Source: Aralia elata
Taxonomy: Eukaryota; Streptophyta; Magnoliopsida; Apiales; Araliaceae
Assembly: GCA_034770075.1 (NCBI GenBank)
Contig: CM068385.1
Span: 825,700-889,699, forward strand
Direction of reading: 5' to 3'
Length of the DNA: 64,000 bases
Of this stretch, positions 46,476 to 56,500 are shown one piece after another. Below the pieces are notes generated by a model, which did no database searches, had not been told where the DNA came from, and was given only the letters and a program-made list of their open reading frames with translations. The first letter of the stretch is position 1, and each line of letters begins with the position of its first letter. The position numbers and the translations under genes were made by a program.

Positions 46476-48104
46476 TCACTCATAACGTGGATTCACTAAG
46501 TCTATCATCTCCACACTCTCCATCGAAAATCCTTCACGGAAAGGTTTCAGCCTATGTCCATTGACCTTGAATACTTTCCCTGTCTTTGGATTCTTTATAT
46601 CTATAGCACCATGAGAGAACACATTAGTAACAACAAATGGACCTTCCCAACGAGAGCGCAACTTACCTGGAAATAACTTCAGCCGCGAATTGAATAGGAG
46701 AACTTGTTGGCCAACGGTGAAATCTTTCCTCAAAATCTGCTTGTCATGGAAGGCCTTTGTTTTATTCTTGTATAGTCTAGAACTCTCATAAGCTTCATTC
46801 CTCATCTCTTCCAATTCTTGTAGCTGGAACTTCCGATGCATTCCCGCGTCATCCAAACTCATATTACATTGCTTGATGGCCCAAAAAGCTCTATGCTCTA
46901 ATTCCACGGGTAAATGACATGGCTTCCCAAAAACCAATCTATACGGAGACATACCAATGGGGGTTTTGTATGCAGTTCTATACGCCCACAAGGCATCTTC
47001 TAACCGCAGACTCCAATCTTTTCTGCTTGGCTTGACAACCTTCTCCAAAATCGATTTCACTTCACGGTTGGATACTTCAGCCTGACCATTGCTTTGCGGA
47101 TGATAAGATGTAGAAATCTTATGCAAAACATTATATTTTCGGAAAAGTGCTGCTAGCATCCTGTTGCAAAAGTGAGTTCCTCTATCGCTGATGATAGCTC
47201 GAGGAGTTCCAAATCTGACAACTATATTAGTTTTGACAAAATCTGCAACAACTTTAGAATCATCAGTCTTGGTGGCTTTAGCTTCCACCCATTTAGAAAC
47301 ATAGTCAACAACCAAGAGAATGTAAACATTACCATGAGAAACAGGAAAAGGTCTCATAAAATCAATACCCCAAACATCAAAAATCTCAACAATTAAAATG
47401 GGAGTTTGTGGCATTTGATTTCTATGTGATATGTTACCTGTTCGTTGACAATTCTCGCATGATTTACAAAATAGATATGAGTCTCTAAAAATTGTTGGCC
47501 AATAAAAACCACTTTCTAAAACTTTATGAGCAGTCCGTTTGGGTCCAAAATGACCTCCACAAGCATAGGAATGGCAAAAATTTAGAATAGACAATGTTTC
47601 GGTATTAGGCACACACCTACGGATTATTTGATCAGCACAAAATTTCCACAGGTACGGATCATCCCAAACATAATGTCTAGCATCACTCCTAAGCTTATCC
47701 TTCTGGTTTTTAGAAAATTCATTGGGAATAAATGCACTTGCCAAATAATTAACAATATTCGCGTACCAAGGCAATTCCTCCTGAATAGAAAAGAGATGCT
47801 CATCTGGAAAGGAATCATGCAAAGGTAGTGCCTCCTCATCTCTCATCAATCGACTCAAGTGATCTGCTACCAAGTTATCTGCTCCCTTCTTATCCTTGAT
47901 TTCCAAGTCAAATTCCTGCAACAGCAGAATCCATCTGATAATCCTGGGTTTAGAGTCCTTCTTGGTCAACAAATACCTGAGAGCTGCATGGTCAGAATAA
48001 ACTACAACTTTAGTGCCAAGTAAATAAGATCGAAATTTATCTAAAGCAAAAAACAACAGATAAAAGTTCTTTTTCTGTTGTCGAGTAGTTAATCTGAGCT
48101 GCAT
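46476..48104 (-). CDS. Gypsy RNase H end and integrase (open frame)
   Basis: A 542-residue open frame. It begins in RNase H (FALDKFRSYLLGTKVVVYSD, ADHLSRL). It continues with the integrase zinc finger (HSYACGGHFGPKRT...FCKSCENCQRTG, an HHCC arrangement) and the catalytic core with Asp in WGIDFMRPFP, Asp in IISDRGTHFCN and Glu in NGQAEVSNREVKSILEK. The C-terminal part ends at a LRSRWEGPFVV motif (GPY/F-type module). It is out of frame with the RT segment by one or two bases at 48089-48104, where A- and T-runs have an odd length. Confidence 0.9.
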   Translation of the reverse strand: MQLRLTTRQQKKNFYLLFFALDKFRSYLLGTKVVVYSDHAALRYLLTKKDSKPRIIRWILLLQEFDLEIKDKKGADNLVADHLSRLMRDEEALPLHDSFPDEHLFSIQEELPWYANIVNYLASAFIPNEFSKNQKDKLRSDARHYVWDDPYLWKFCADQIIRRCVPNTETLSILNFCHSYACGGHFGPKRTAHKVLESGFYWPTIFRDSYLFCKSCENCQRTGNISHRNQMPQTPILIVEIFDVWGIDFMRPFPVSHGNVYILLVVDYVSKWVEAKATKTDDSKVVADFVKTNIVVRFGTPRAIISDRGTHFCNRMLAALFRKYNVLHKISTSYHPQSNGQAEVSNREVKSILEKVVKPSRKDWSLRLEDALWAYRTAYKTPIGMSPYRLVFGKPCHLPVELEHRAFWAIKQCNMSLDDAGMHRKFQLQELEEMRNEAYESSRLYKNKTKAFHDKQILRKDFTVGQQVLLFNSRLKLFPGKLRSRWEGPFVVTNVFSHGAIDIKNPKTGKVFKVNGHRLKPFREGFSMESVEMIDLVNPRYE

Positions 48105-49168
48105 TCAATGTTTCTAGAGGCATAATAAATGGCATGGACAACTTTGTCAACTCTTTGGCCCAAAACAGCTCCGACTGCATAATTGCTTGCATCACACATT
48201 ATTTCAAAGGGAATATTCCAATTTGGCGGTTGAATCACGGGTGCGGAAGTCAATAGGCTCTTCAACATATCAAATGCCTTCTTGCACGTTTCATCGAACT
48301 GGAATTCCACATCTTTTTGCAGCAACTTACACAATGGCAGAGCTATTTTCGAGAAGTCTTTGATAAATCTCCGATAGAAACCTGCATGTCCAAGAAAAGA
48401 GCGAATCTCCCGCACACTAGCAGGGTAAGGCAAAGCAGACACAATATCTATCTTAGCTTTATCAACCTCTAAACCTTTAGCTGACACAACATGACCAAGC
48501 ACTATACCATGTTCTACCATAAAGTGACACTTTTCCCAATTAAGAACAAGGTTAGTTTCCAAACATCTATCTAGCACACGCGTTAGATTTTCCAAGCACA
48601 AATCCAAAGAATCACCATGTACTGTGAAATCATCCATAAAGACCTCGATGCAATTTTCCAAAAGATCAGAAAAAATGCTTACCATGCATCGCTGGAAAGT
48701 ACCTGGTGCATTACAAAGTCCAAACAACATCCTCCGGTATGCAAAAGTACCAAATGGACACGTGAATGTGGTCTTTTCCTGGTCTTCGGGTGCAATCACG
48801 ATCTGATTATATCCTGAAAAACCATCTAGAAAGCAATAATAAGTATGCCCCGCTAATCGTTCTAGCATTTGATCAATAAAAGGAAGAGGAAAGTGATCTT
48901 TTCTGGTTACAGCATTTAGTTTCCTGTAGTCAATACACACTCTCCATCCTGTTTGTATCCGTGTGGGCACCAACTCATTATTGTCATTCGTGATGATAGT
49001 TATTCCAGACTTCTTCGGAACTACCTGTACCGGACTCACCCACTGACTGTCGGAGATGGGGTAGATTATGCCTGCATCTAGTAATTTAATCACCTCTTTC
49101 TTGACTACCTCCATAATGGGTGGATTTAAATCTTCGCTGTGCTTCTCTCGTGGGCTTTGCTCCGTCAT
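48089..49168 (-). CDS. Gypsy reverse transcriptase (open frame)
   Basis: A 359-residue open frame with VIKLLDAGIIYPISDSQWVS, VCIDYRKLNAVTRKDHFPLP, FLDGFSGYNQI, FGLCNAPGTFQRCM and the catalytic VFMDDFTV (MDD box). RNase H starts with PFEIMCDASNYAVGAVLGQ. It copies the element RNA into DNA. The usual YxDD is FMDD here, as in Athila relatives. Upstream it overlaps the protease frame through a one-base shift at a T-run near 49150. Confidence 0.92.
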   Translation of the reverse strand: MTEQSPREKHSEDLNPPIMEVVKKEVIKLLDAGIIYPISDSQWVSPVQVVPKKSGITIITNDNNELVPTRIQTGWRVCIDYRKLNAVTRKDHFPLPFIDQMLERLAGHTYYCFLDGFSGYNQIVIAPEDQEKTTFTCPFGTFAYRRMLFGLCNAPGTFQRCMVSIFSDLLENCIEVFMDDFTVHGDSLDLCLENLTRVLDRCLETNLVLNWEKCHFMVEHGIVLGHVVSAKGLEVDKAKIDIVSALPYPASVREIRSFLGHAGFYRRFIKDFSKIALPLCKLLQKDVEFQFDETCKKAFDMLKSLLTSAPVIQPPNWNIPFEIMCDASNYAVGAVLGQRVDKVVHAIYYASRNIECSSD

Positions 49169-50236
49169 CCAAAAGAATCCTATGCATGCACATCGCGGGG
49201 CTTATACCTTTGATATCTGCTATCGTCCAACCAAACACTGTGACATGGTCTCTTAGAACTCTCAACAATTTCTCTTCCTGCACTTTGGTTAGATTACTAG
49301 CAATAATCACAGGTAAAGTTTCATTTGTCCCTAAATATGCATATTTCAAGTGAACAGGTAAGGGTTTCAATTCTAAGATTGGAGCTTGCTCCACATATGG
49401 TAACAATTTTTTATGAGAAATAGGCAATTGAATTGATTGAACTGCATACTTATCTGTGAGTTTTGGTAAAGAGTGCAATGCAGCCACAACTTCCTTCAAT
49501 TCTTGATTCTGGTCAAATTCTTCCTCTTTATCCATGTCCAAGTTGTTAGCAATAGCCATCTCCAAGCTTTCCCTGTGGTCTTGTTCAAAAGATCCCTGCA
49601 CTATAGAATCAATGATGTCAATGGCAAAAACATGATCAACATCACTAGGGTACCTCATGGCGTCATATATATTGAACTGAATTTTCTCTCCATCAAATTC
49701 CATGGTCAAGGTCCCATTGTGCACATCGATCATTGTCCTTGCTGTTTTCAAGAATGGCCTTCCTAGCAAGATGTGCGAGGGATTTGGAGATCTATCATCT
49801 TCCATATCCACAATGTAAAAATCTGCAGGAAATATTAACTGATTCACCTGCACTAAGACATCTTCAATTACCCCTTGAGGGTAAGTGTTAGTATGATCAG
49901 CAAGTTGAATGATAACACCAGTTTGTTTCAAAGGTCCTAGATTTAAAGAAGCAAATACAGATAATGGCATGACATTTATTGAAGCTCCTAGATCTAGCAT
50001 GGCTTTCTCAAATCTGGTACTACCTATTCTGCATGGGATTGTAAACATTCCTGGATCTTTACATTTAGGGGGCATTTTTCTTTGAAGCACTGCTGACACA
50101 TTCTCTCCTACAGTGATTTTTTCATCATCTTTCAATTTTCTTTTGTTAGTACACAATTCTTTCAAAAACTTTGCATACCTGGGCACTTGTTTGATGGCAT
50201 CCAATAGAGGAATATTTACCTCTACCTTCCTGAAGT
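49086..50236 (-). CDS. Gypsy aspartic protease and linker (open frame)
   Basis: The open frame begins at about 50236 (ATG at 50204, IPLLDAIKQVPRYAKF upstream and across it). It contains the retropepsin box AMLDLGASINVMPLSVF (DLGAS, Leu in place of Ser/Thr) with ILLGRPFLKTARTMIDV downstream. It ends in TREAQRRFK at a frameshift into RT. Its start abuts the inverted gag segment head-to-head, so it is not fused to gag here. Confidence 0.88.
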
Positions 50237-50238
50237 TT

Positions 50239-51301
50239 ATGACACGATCCTCTCAATCCGGTGATTTGAATTTTGATCCAGAAATTGAGAAAACTGCACG
50301 CAGGCTAAGGAAAGAAGCTCGTCAAGCTCGAGGCATCACTGCAGAGTCAGACGAAATTCCATCACCGGGACTCAACATAGCACTTGAATTACTGTCGAAT
50401 ACATCATCCACCGATTCAGAGGAAGAAGAAGAAATGGCGGTGCCAAATAACAACAGAACACTCAAAGAATTAGCCACTCCCAATCTTAATCAACAACCCT
50501 TGTGCATTGAATATCCTACTTTAACTGCTGCTTTTGAACTTAAATCGGGACTAATTCATCTTTTGCCTACTTTTCGTGGTCTCACAGGTGAAGATCCATA
50601 CAAGCACTTGAAGGAATTCCATGTGGTGTGTTCAACCATGAAGCCACATGGAATAACAGAGGATCAAATCAAGCTAAGGGCATTTCCATTCTCACTGGGA
50701 GATCTAGCGAAGGACTGGCTGTACTATCTTCCTTCAAGGTCAATACAGTCATGGAATGACATGAAAAGGCTGTTCTTGGAGAAGTACTTTCCTGCTTCAA
50801 GAGTTGCCAACATCAGAAAGGAGATATGCGGCATTCGACAGTTCAACGGAGAGACGCTGTATGAGTATTAGGAAAGATTTAAAAAATTGTGTTCCAGTTG
50901 TCCTCCCCATCAAATAGACGATCAACACCTGATTCAGTACTTTTATGAGGGACTATTACCAATGGATCGGAGTATGATCGATGCTGCAAGTGGAGGAGCA
51001 CTAGTGGATAAGACACCGGAGGCTGCAAGGACTCTAATTGCAAATATGGCTGTTAATTCTCAGCAGTATGGGACAAGGAATAACCATGCACCTGCAAGAG
51101 TGAATGAGATGACCACGAGCAACCTTGAACAACAAATTTCTGATCTAACTGTGCTGGTTAAACAAATGGCTACAGGAAATACACCAGCAGCAAAAGTTTG
51201 TGGGATTTGCTTAATGACTGGTCATAGTACCGATTCTTGTCCAACATTGCAAGAGGAAGACACAACACAGCAAGCTAATGCGATGGGGAACTATCAGGCA
51301 C
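50239..51301 (+). pseudogene. Gypsy gag, inverted relative to pol, with a stop
   Basis: The plus strand from ATG at 50239 has an acidic, Arg-rich N-terminus (DPEIEKTARRLRKEARQ). The retrotrans_gag core follows (LLPTFRGLTGEDPYKHLKEF, AFPFSLGDLAKDWLYYLP, MKRLFLEKYFP, ICGIRQFNGETLYEY). A TAG at 50869-50871 falls inside the normally continuous ETLYEYWERFKKL motif. Translation then continues in frame (ERFKKLCSSCPPHQI, YFYEGLLPMDRSMIDAASGG) to a CX2C-type knuckle remnant (CGICLMTGHSTDSC). The frame runs straight into the truncated LTR at 51302. Confidence 0.9.
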
Positions 51302-52299
51302 AACTATCAGTCTAGATTTAATATAACAGCAGCATAAAGAATGAGAGAATTAGGTTATTCCAAGCAACAATTGCACAATCAGGAATTATTTAACTTGCCT
51401 TCTAATAATCTTAATAATATCCAAAAGCTTGTCCACAATCAGATACTATCAATTGCTACCTATGATCAGACATAATATCGTTTACTTAATACTATATCTT
51501 AATCTAGCAGATGGTATCAATCAAATTAATTCAATTGGCCAAATCAAATCAAAAGATTAGATAACATATAATCAATTAAAAACAGATTATCAGAATAAAT
51601 CTCATGCAAGAAGGAATAAATAAAAACCTGATTAAACCATTAATTATGAAAAAGGTTCAAACATCCCTTAGAACTGAAAGTAAGAGTTTAGCCTGACATG
51701 CCTTCAATCTCCTCCTATTAGAGTTACAATTGTAGTTGCCAAGATACCTCTCTAGAAAAATAGAATAAGATATATATAAGTCCTCAAGTTCCTACTTAGA
51801 GTTTCCTTCTTACTATCTGATCATCATGAATATAATCCTCTTCCGAATCAACTTCCTTTTCCTCCTTCAGCTGGCCTTTAGTACTCAAAAACGCCAACTA
51901 GCGCCGCTGGCGCTGTCCCAAGCGCTGCTAGCGCTACTATGCAGTGTGCTCAAGTTATGCCTAGCGCTGCTGGCGCTTGGCTTGTGAAGGGTTGAGCGCT
52001 GTTGGCGCTGTTAGCGCTGCTGGCGCTGGCACTAGCGCTGCTGGCGCTGGTGTGCAGTGTCTGGTGGTGTGTGTAGCGCTGCTAGCGCTGGCACTAGCGC
52101 TGCTGGCGCTAGCCCTAGTCCTCGAATTTACAAAAATGCCACCATGTGTATTTTAAGCTCCAATTTTCCATCTTTTTCCACTTTTGACCTTGAATTCTCC
52201 TGAAATCAATAAATAACCTAATAAGTGCATATACACAATAAAACACGCAATAAACTAGATATAAAGGAATAAAAATAAATGAATAATATGCACTTATCA
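51302..52299 (-). repeat. Gypsy 5' LTR (right), missing its first 396 bp
   Basis: It matches 44358-45360. It begins abruptly at AACTATCAGTCTAG next to gag and ends GCACTTATCA before the ATGTT duplication. The missing part corresponds to 43962-44357 of the left LTR. It includes a minisatellite of GCGCTGCTGGCGCT units (51890-52115). Confidence 0.92.
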
Positions 52300-54751
52300 A
52301 TGTTATAATTACAAAACACAATAATATTATTAGTATTCAGAGTAACTAATCAAGCATCAGTTAGTAACCAGTACAATGATACACAGTAACCAATTCAGCA
52401 GTAGTCAGTAATCATTACAATGTTGTGCAGTTATTAATTATGTATTATTTTGTAACCAATATAATATTACATAGTGACCAGGTTACCATTAATTAATAAA
52501 CATGTTTGTATTAGTCAATAACCATTACGTTGTTAGACAGTAACCAAGTCAGAAGTAGTCAGTGACCAATCCAATATTATTTAGTAACCCAAACAGCATT
52601 AGTGAATATCTAATACAACATTAGACATTATACTGTTACACATAAACCAATAGTGAAGAAATAAGGTTCCATAAAATGCAACTGCAACTTATGATGCAAT
52701 AATGTAAAATTTGTATTAGTTACCTTAAATTTCTTTGATTTTATGATATTAGATTGTAACCTTTCCTCAGCCGTTGTAGAAAGTGTTGTGAATGTTGACA
52801 TGACTGCTTGTTTGTTTCTGAAATACCATCTTTGAACGAGACAACGCAGGCATTCAATCATGGATGCAACTGGAAGATCCCGGATCATCTTGATTGCGTT
52901 GTTAATGGATTCGGCGGTGTTTGAAGTTATTGTTGAGTATCTGCTTACAGACCCATGGAGCCTGGTGCACTTCTCCAACTTGACCTCTACCTCCAAATAT
53001 GTCCTTATTCGAGGATCAATGGCATCAAGTTCAGCCATGTGTTTGTTGAAATCTTCAATAGTGTAAGCTCTACAAGCCCCGTTGTAAGCCTGTTTAAGTT
53101 CATCTCCTTTCTTTTTGAATCTATTTTTTATATTTTTCAGTACATGGTATGTGCAGGAACCATGCATGACGTCCGGGAACACAACATTCAGTCCTTGTAT
53201 AATGGCTTCATGCCTATCTGAGACAATGCATTGGCCTTCCCTAACTCCACAAGCAATTCTCAAATTTATGAAAAACCATCTCCAAGATAATTCATTTTCG
53301 CTGTCAACCACTGCAAAAGCAATCGGAACAATGTTTCGATTTGCATCTTGTGTGCTCGCAACCAGTAGTGTCCCCCCGTAAGTTGATTGTATGAACGTTC
53401 CATCGATTACAATTATTGGAAAGCAATGGTTCCATGCTTGAATGGAAGCTCCAATAGCGAAGAATAAATATTTGAAACGACCATTTGTTTCTAATTCCAG
53501 GGATGTGACAGAACCTGATATGAAACATGAGCAAGCACATTAGAATCACATGTAGTAAACAGTATACAAATCACTGATAGTTGGTAACCATTCAGTTGTT
53601 TAATGGTATCCAAATCAGTAGAGTTGGGTAACTAAATCATTTTAGTAGGGTAACCAACTAATTTTGGAAAACAAATAAAATGTTTTTAATTGTTACCTGG
53701 ATTTGTTTTCTTCAGCATGTGTAACCATGATGGGATCATTGAGTAGTCGTGTGGATTTCCTCTTACCTTTTCCAACGCTTTCTCCTTCGATCTCCAAGCT
53801 TTTTGGTAAGAGATAGACACATTATATTCGGTCATCATGTCCTCCACAATATCGGTTGGTGTGTATACTTTTTTTCAAATTTGTTAATTTGTGCATTATG
53901 CATTCACTGACCAACTCACTATTTGCCTGTCTGTGGTCTCCCATCAATACATTGACTGAACATGTATGGATGTCGTTGAATTCTCTCACCTTGAACATAT
54001 TGGTTTTTCGCAAACTTGATGCTCTCATCTTCCATTTACAATTTTCATCATATAGGCACACTAGGACAAAGTCTCTATGACCTGTTCGTTGAACTTTGTG
54101 TTGTCTGTTTTTCCTGATTGAATGCAGCCTCATAGCTTGTGATATGATTTTCTTGTCTTTGTAGGTTTGATGTAATTGTACTTCACGTTCATTCGGATCT
54201 GTTATTACATCATCATATCGTTCTTTTGTGTTCGATCTGTCATGTTGTCTGTCTAGTTGTTGTTCAATAATTTTCATTGCAAGGTCATCGACATACTGCC
54301 TTCTAATTTGGCAACCGTCTGTTGGTAGTGGAACTAGTGCTGAATTCCCTTGTATTGATCTGATTGGCGTTACATTGTTAATGATAGTTTTTTCTACATT
54401 TGTCAAGATTGTTGTGCGTCCCCTTCTGTGTTCACTTTCTATAATCAGCGGGAATTTTCCTTCCTCACCCGATTTTCTACTAACTTCAATAAAAAATCTT
54501 AAGGTTGCTTCATCCGATATGTTGATTGGAGGAATATCACTTCTAATTTAAAATTTGATTGACAATGTTGTTGCGTTTGTGTTTAGCCGTAATGCACTGC
54601 ATATCATGTTCTGCATTTCTCTGAACGAACAATTTGATGGAACTAGTATGCCGGTAACTTCAAATCTGGTGTATTGGTTACTATCGGTCCATGTACCATT
54701 GAAGTAAAGTACAACTGGAATCATATCCATTTTTCGGCAACATAATAATTA

Positions 54752-56050
54752 CTGTAAAGTAACCAATCCACTGTTAGCTTGTAAACAAAGTGCATGATGT
54801 TAATAACCATTATAAAAAACAACCAGTATAATTTGTTTGTTACCAACTTAAGGCAAACTTTTTGTAAGAATGTAACAAATGTAGCTAACAAAGTAACCAT
54901 TAATATAAAAAACATATGTAGAAGTGTACATTATTATGCTTTAGCAAGCAATATTACAGTAACCAATTAATCACTGCAGTAATTAAGTTTGCATTAGTCA
55001 GTAAACAAATCAACTTTAGTCAGTAACCAATATAGCATTAGTCACTAACTAATATTTTTACACAGTAACCAAGTCAGCATTATAATTTTACACAGTAACC
55101 AAGTCATCATTGGACAGTTAACATTATAATGTTATCCAGTAAACTAGTTAGCATTAGCCAGTAACCAAATCAGTATTAATTAGTAATATTAATTAATGAC
55201 ATAGTGACCAATATAATATTATAATTTTACACAGTAACCAAGTCATCATTTAGACAGTTAACATTATAGTGTTACCCATTAAACTAGTTAGCATTAGTCA
55301 GTAACCAAATCAGCATTTATTAGTAATACTATACAGTAACCAAGACAGCTTTAGCCAGTAACCAAGACAACATTACACAGTATAATGTTTCACAGTAACC
55401 AAAACAAAACATGCAGAAACCAAGACAATATTGGACAGGAACCAACTTATATAACCTTAATAACCATTATATAAAAATGTATTGAAATACATTTTGCTAG
55501 CACAACATTCAGTATGTCAACACATACATGTGTACATTAATATGCTTCAGCAACCAATATTTTAGTGACCAATTAATCAATGCAGTAATTAAATTTACAT
55601 TAGTCAGTAACCAATTCCGCATTAGTCAGTAACTAATACACAATTAGTCACTAAACAATCTTTTTACACACTAACCGAGTCAGCATTATAATTTTACACA
55701 TTAACCAAGTCATCATTAGACAGTAAACATCATAGTGTTACACAGTAAACAAGTCACCATTAGTCGGCAACTAATATAATGTTACTCAATATAAAAGTCA
55801 GCATTAATCAGTAACCAAGTCAACACTAATTAATAATATTATACAGTAACCAAGACACCATTAGTAAGTAACTAAGATAACATTACGCAGTATATGGTGA
55901 TGAACAATTTTTTATTCCATTATTCAAATGCATTTTGCAATCACAACATTCACGACAATTTTAATTTCGGAAGACTTAAGTAATGTAATCAATATAGAAT
56001 TTCGTAGTAACCATAGGTAACTATATGGTGATAAATTTAAACTCTCATAC
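54752..56050 (-). repeat. AGTAACCAA motif field in intron 1 of the transposase gene
   Basis: About 1.3 kb contains at least fifteen exact GTAACC sites, chiefly CAGTAACCAAGTCAGCATTA and relatives with an imperfect period of about 20-45 bp. Relative to transcription of the transposase the motif reads TTGGTTACTG, the same sense-strand sequence as in the Ulp1-like gene. The field continues in the other intron (53515-53696) and between the Gypsy element and the core exon (52305-52640). Confidence 0.92.
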
Positions 56051-56491
56051 CTTAGTATTTATATCGAATTTGATGTCGGTCGATCTTGTACTCAACAATC
56101 ACTGTATTAATTTTGGTTACTGAACTTGAAGGCGATGTTGATGATGTATGCTATTTTCGTTCTAGATCTTCCTCGCCTCAACTGGAATCGTCTTCTCCGA
56201 TTTGGAGCTGCGTCGCGACAGGAGGATTAGTCTTCTCCGATATCAGATTTGTGTCGCAACAGTTGATTTTGTCTTCTCCGATTGATTTGCCGTTGATATG
56301 TTATTCCGATATTAAAGTTGCATGTTTCTTCAGTTGCTTGAATTTAGGGCGGTTATAACTGATGGGTAGGAGTTAATGATACGTGATTTTAGTAATGTAA
56401 TATATTGTGTTTTTTTATTTTTGTAATTATTTTGTTTGTGTTTTATTTTTGTAATTACTTTCTAAATGTTGTATATTACTGTTAAGGACCC
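56051..56491 (-). other. Transposase 5' UTR/promoter and right MULE terminus
   Basis: A probable non-coding first exon (about 56350-56051, minus) has repeated TCGGAGAAGAC units. Beyond it lie the terminal 80-100 bp with two TAATTACAAAAAT copies (reverse complement), ending at GGGTCC... inward from the 9-mer TACATTTTT. Confidence 0.55.
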
Positions 56492-56500
56492 TACATTTTT

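Larger units (their letters stand above)
43962..52299 (-). mobile_element. Young Athila-like Gypsy retrotransposon with inverted gag
   Basis: The left LTR 43962-45360 (1399 bp) and truncated right LTR 51302-52299 (998 bp) are direct copies. The pentamer ATGTT flanks the whole (43957-43961, 52300-52304). A polypurine tract (AGTGTGGGGGAATT, minus strand) abuts the left LTR, so the element reads on the minus strand. Protease, RT/RNase H and integrase lie in that order on the minus strand (50236-46476), but gag is on the plus strand (50239-51301). The primer-binding site, leader and 396 bp of the right LTR are missing. This is an internal inversion with deletion. The motifs (IPLLDAIKQVPRYAKFLKEL, CPFGTFAYRRMLFGLCNAP) are of the Athila lineage. 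The LTR copies differ only by small indels, so the insertion is recent. Confidence 0.9.
43413..54751 (-). pseudogene. mudrA-type transposase of the MULE, interrupted and frameshifted
   Basis: Coding exons on the minus strand are 54751-53697 (ATG at 54730), 53514-52724 and 43862-43413. The first holds a MuDR-type N-terminal region (KMRASSLRKTNMFKVREFNDIHTC). The second is the MULE transposase core, with Asp in IVIDGTF and IVSDRHEAI. The third is a SWIM zinc finger (CTCRKFQYQEMPCPHA) and a CCHC knuckle (CSRCQEKGHNRKTC). A 5'-UTR exon probably ends at 56051 (AAG|GTATGAG). Lesions are an in-frame TAA near 54549 where Lys fits the frame, and a one-base A-run shift at 53869-53875. The intron between the last two exons (43863-52723) contains the whole Gypsy retrotransposon. 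Such transposases bind element ends and cut and paste them. This copy cannot make a full-length protein as read. Confidence 0.88.
36499..56491. mobile_element. Large Mutator-like element carrying Ulp1-peptidase and mudrA genes (Kaonashi type)
   Basis: The 9-mer TACATTTTT flanks the block at 36490-36498 and 56492-56500, and both termini begin GG when read inward. Each end carries two copies of TAATTACAAAAAT about 28 bp apart, forming a weak inverted repeat. Inside, the left arm encodes a DUF1985 + C48 (Ulp1-like) protein on the plus strand. The right arm encodes a mudrA-type transposase on the minus strand, so the two genes are convergent. MULEs with captured Ulp1-like peptidase genes are known in plants (Kaonashi elements of Arabidopsis). 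Without the nested Gypsy element the length is about 11.6 kb. Both genes carry stops or frameshifts, so this copy looks non-autonomous. The ends are my inference from the 9-mer and inverted motif. Confidence 0.78.

Noticed and set aside
54752..55900. CRISPR-like array of CAGTAACCAA repeats
   Set aside because: The spacing and the repeats are too irregular, the 'spacers' are also repeated (GTCAGCATTA), and the context is a plant transposon intron.
56086..56358. 90-residue plus-strand frame near the MULE right end
   Set aside because: It is the antisense of the probable transposase 5'-UTR exon with repeated TCGGAGAAGAC units; no similarity is recognised.
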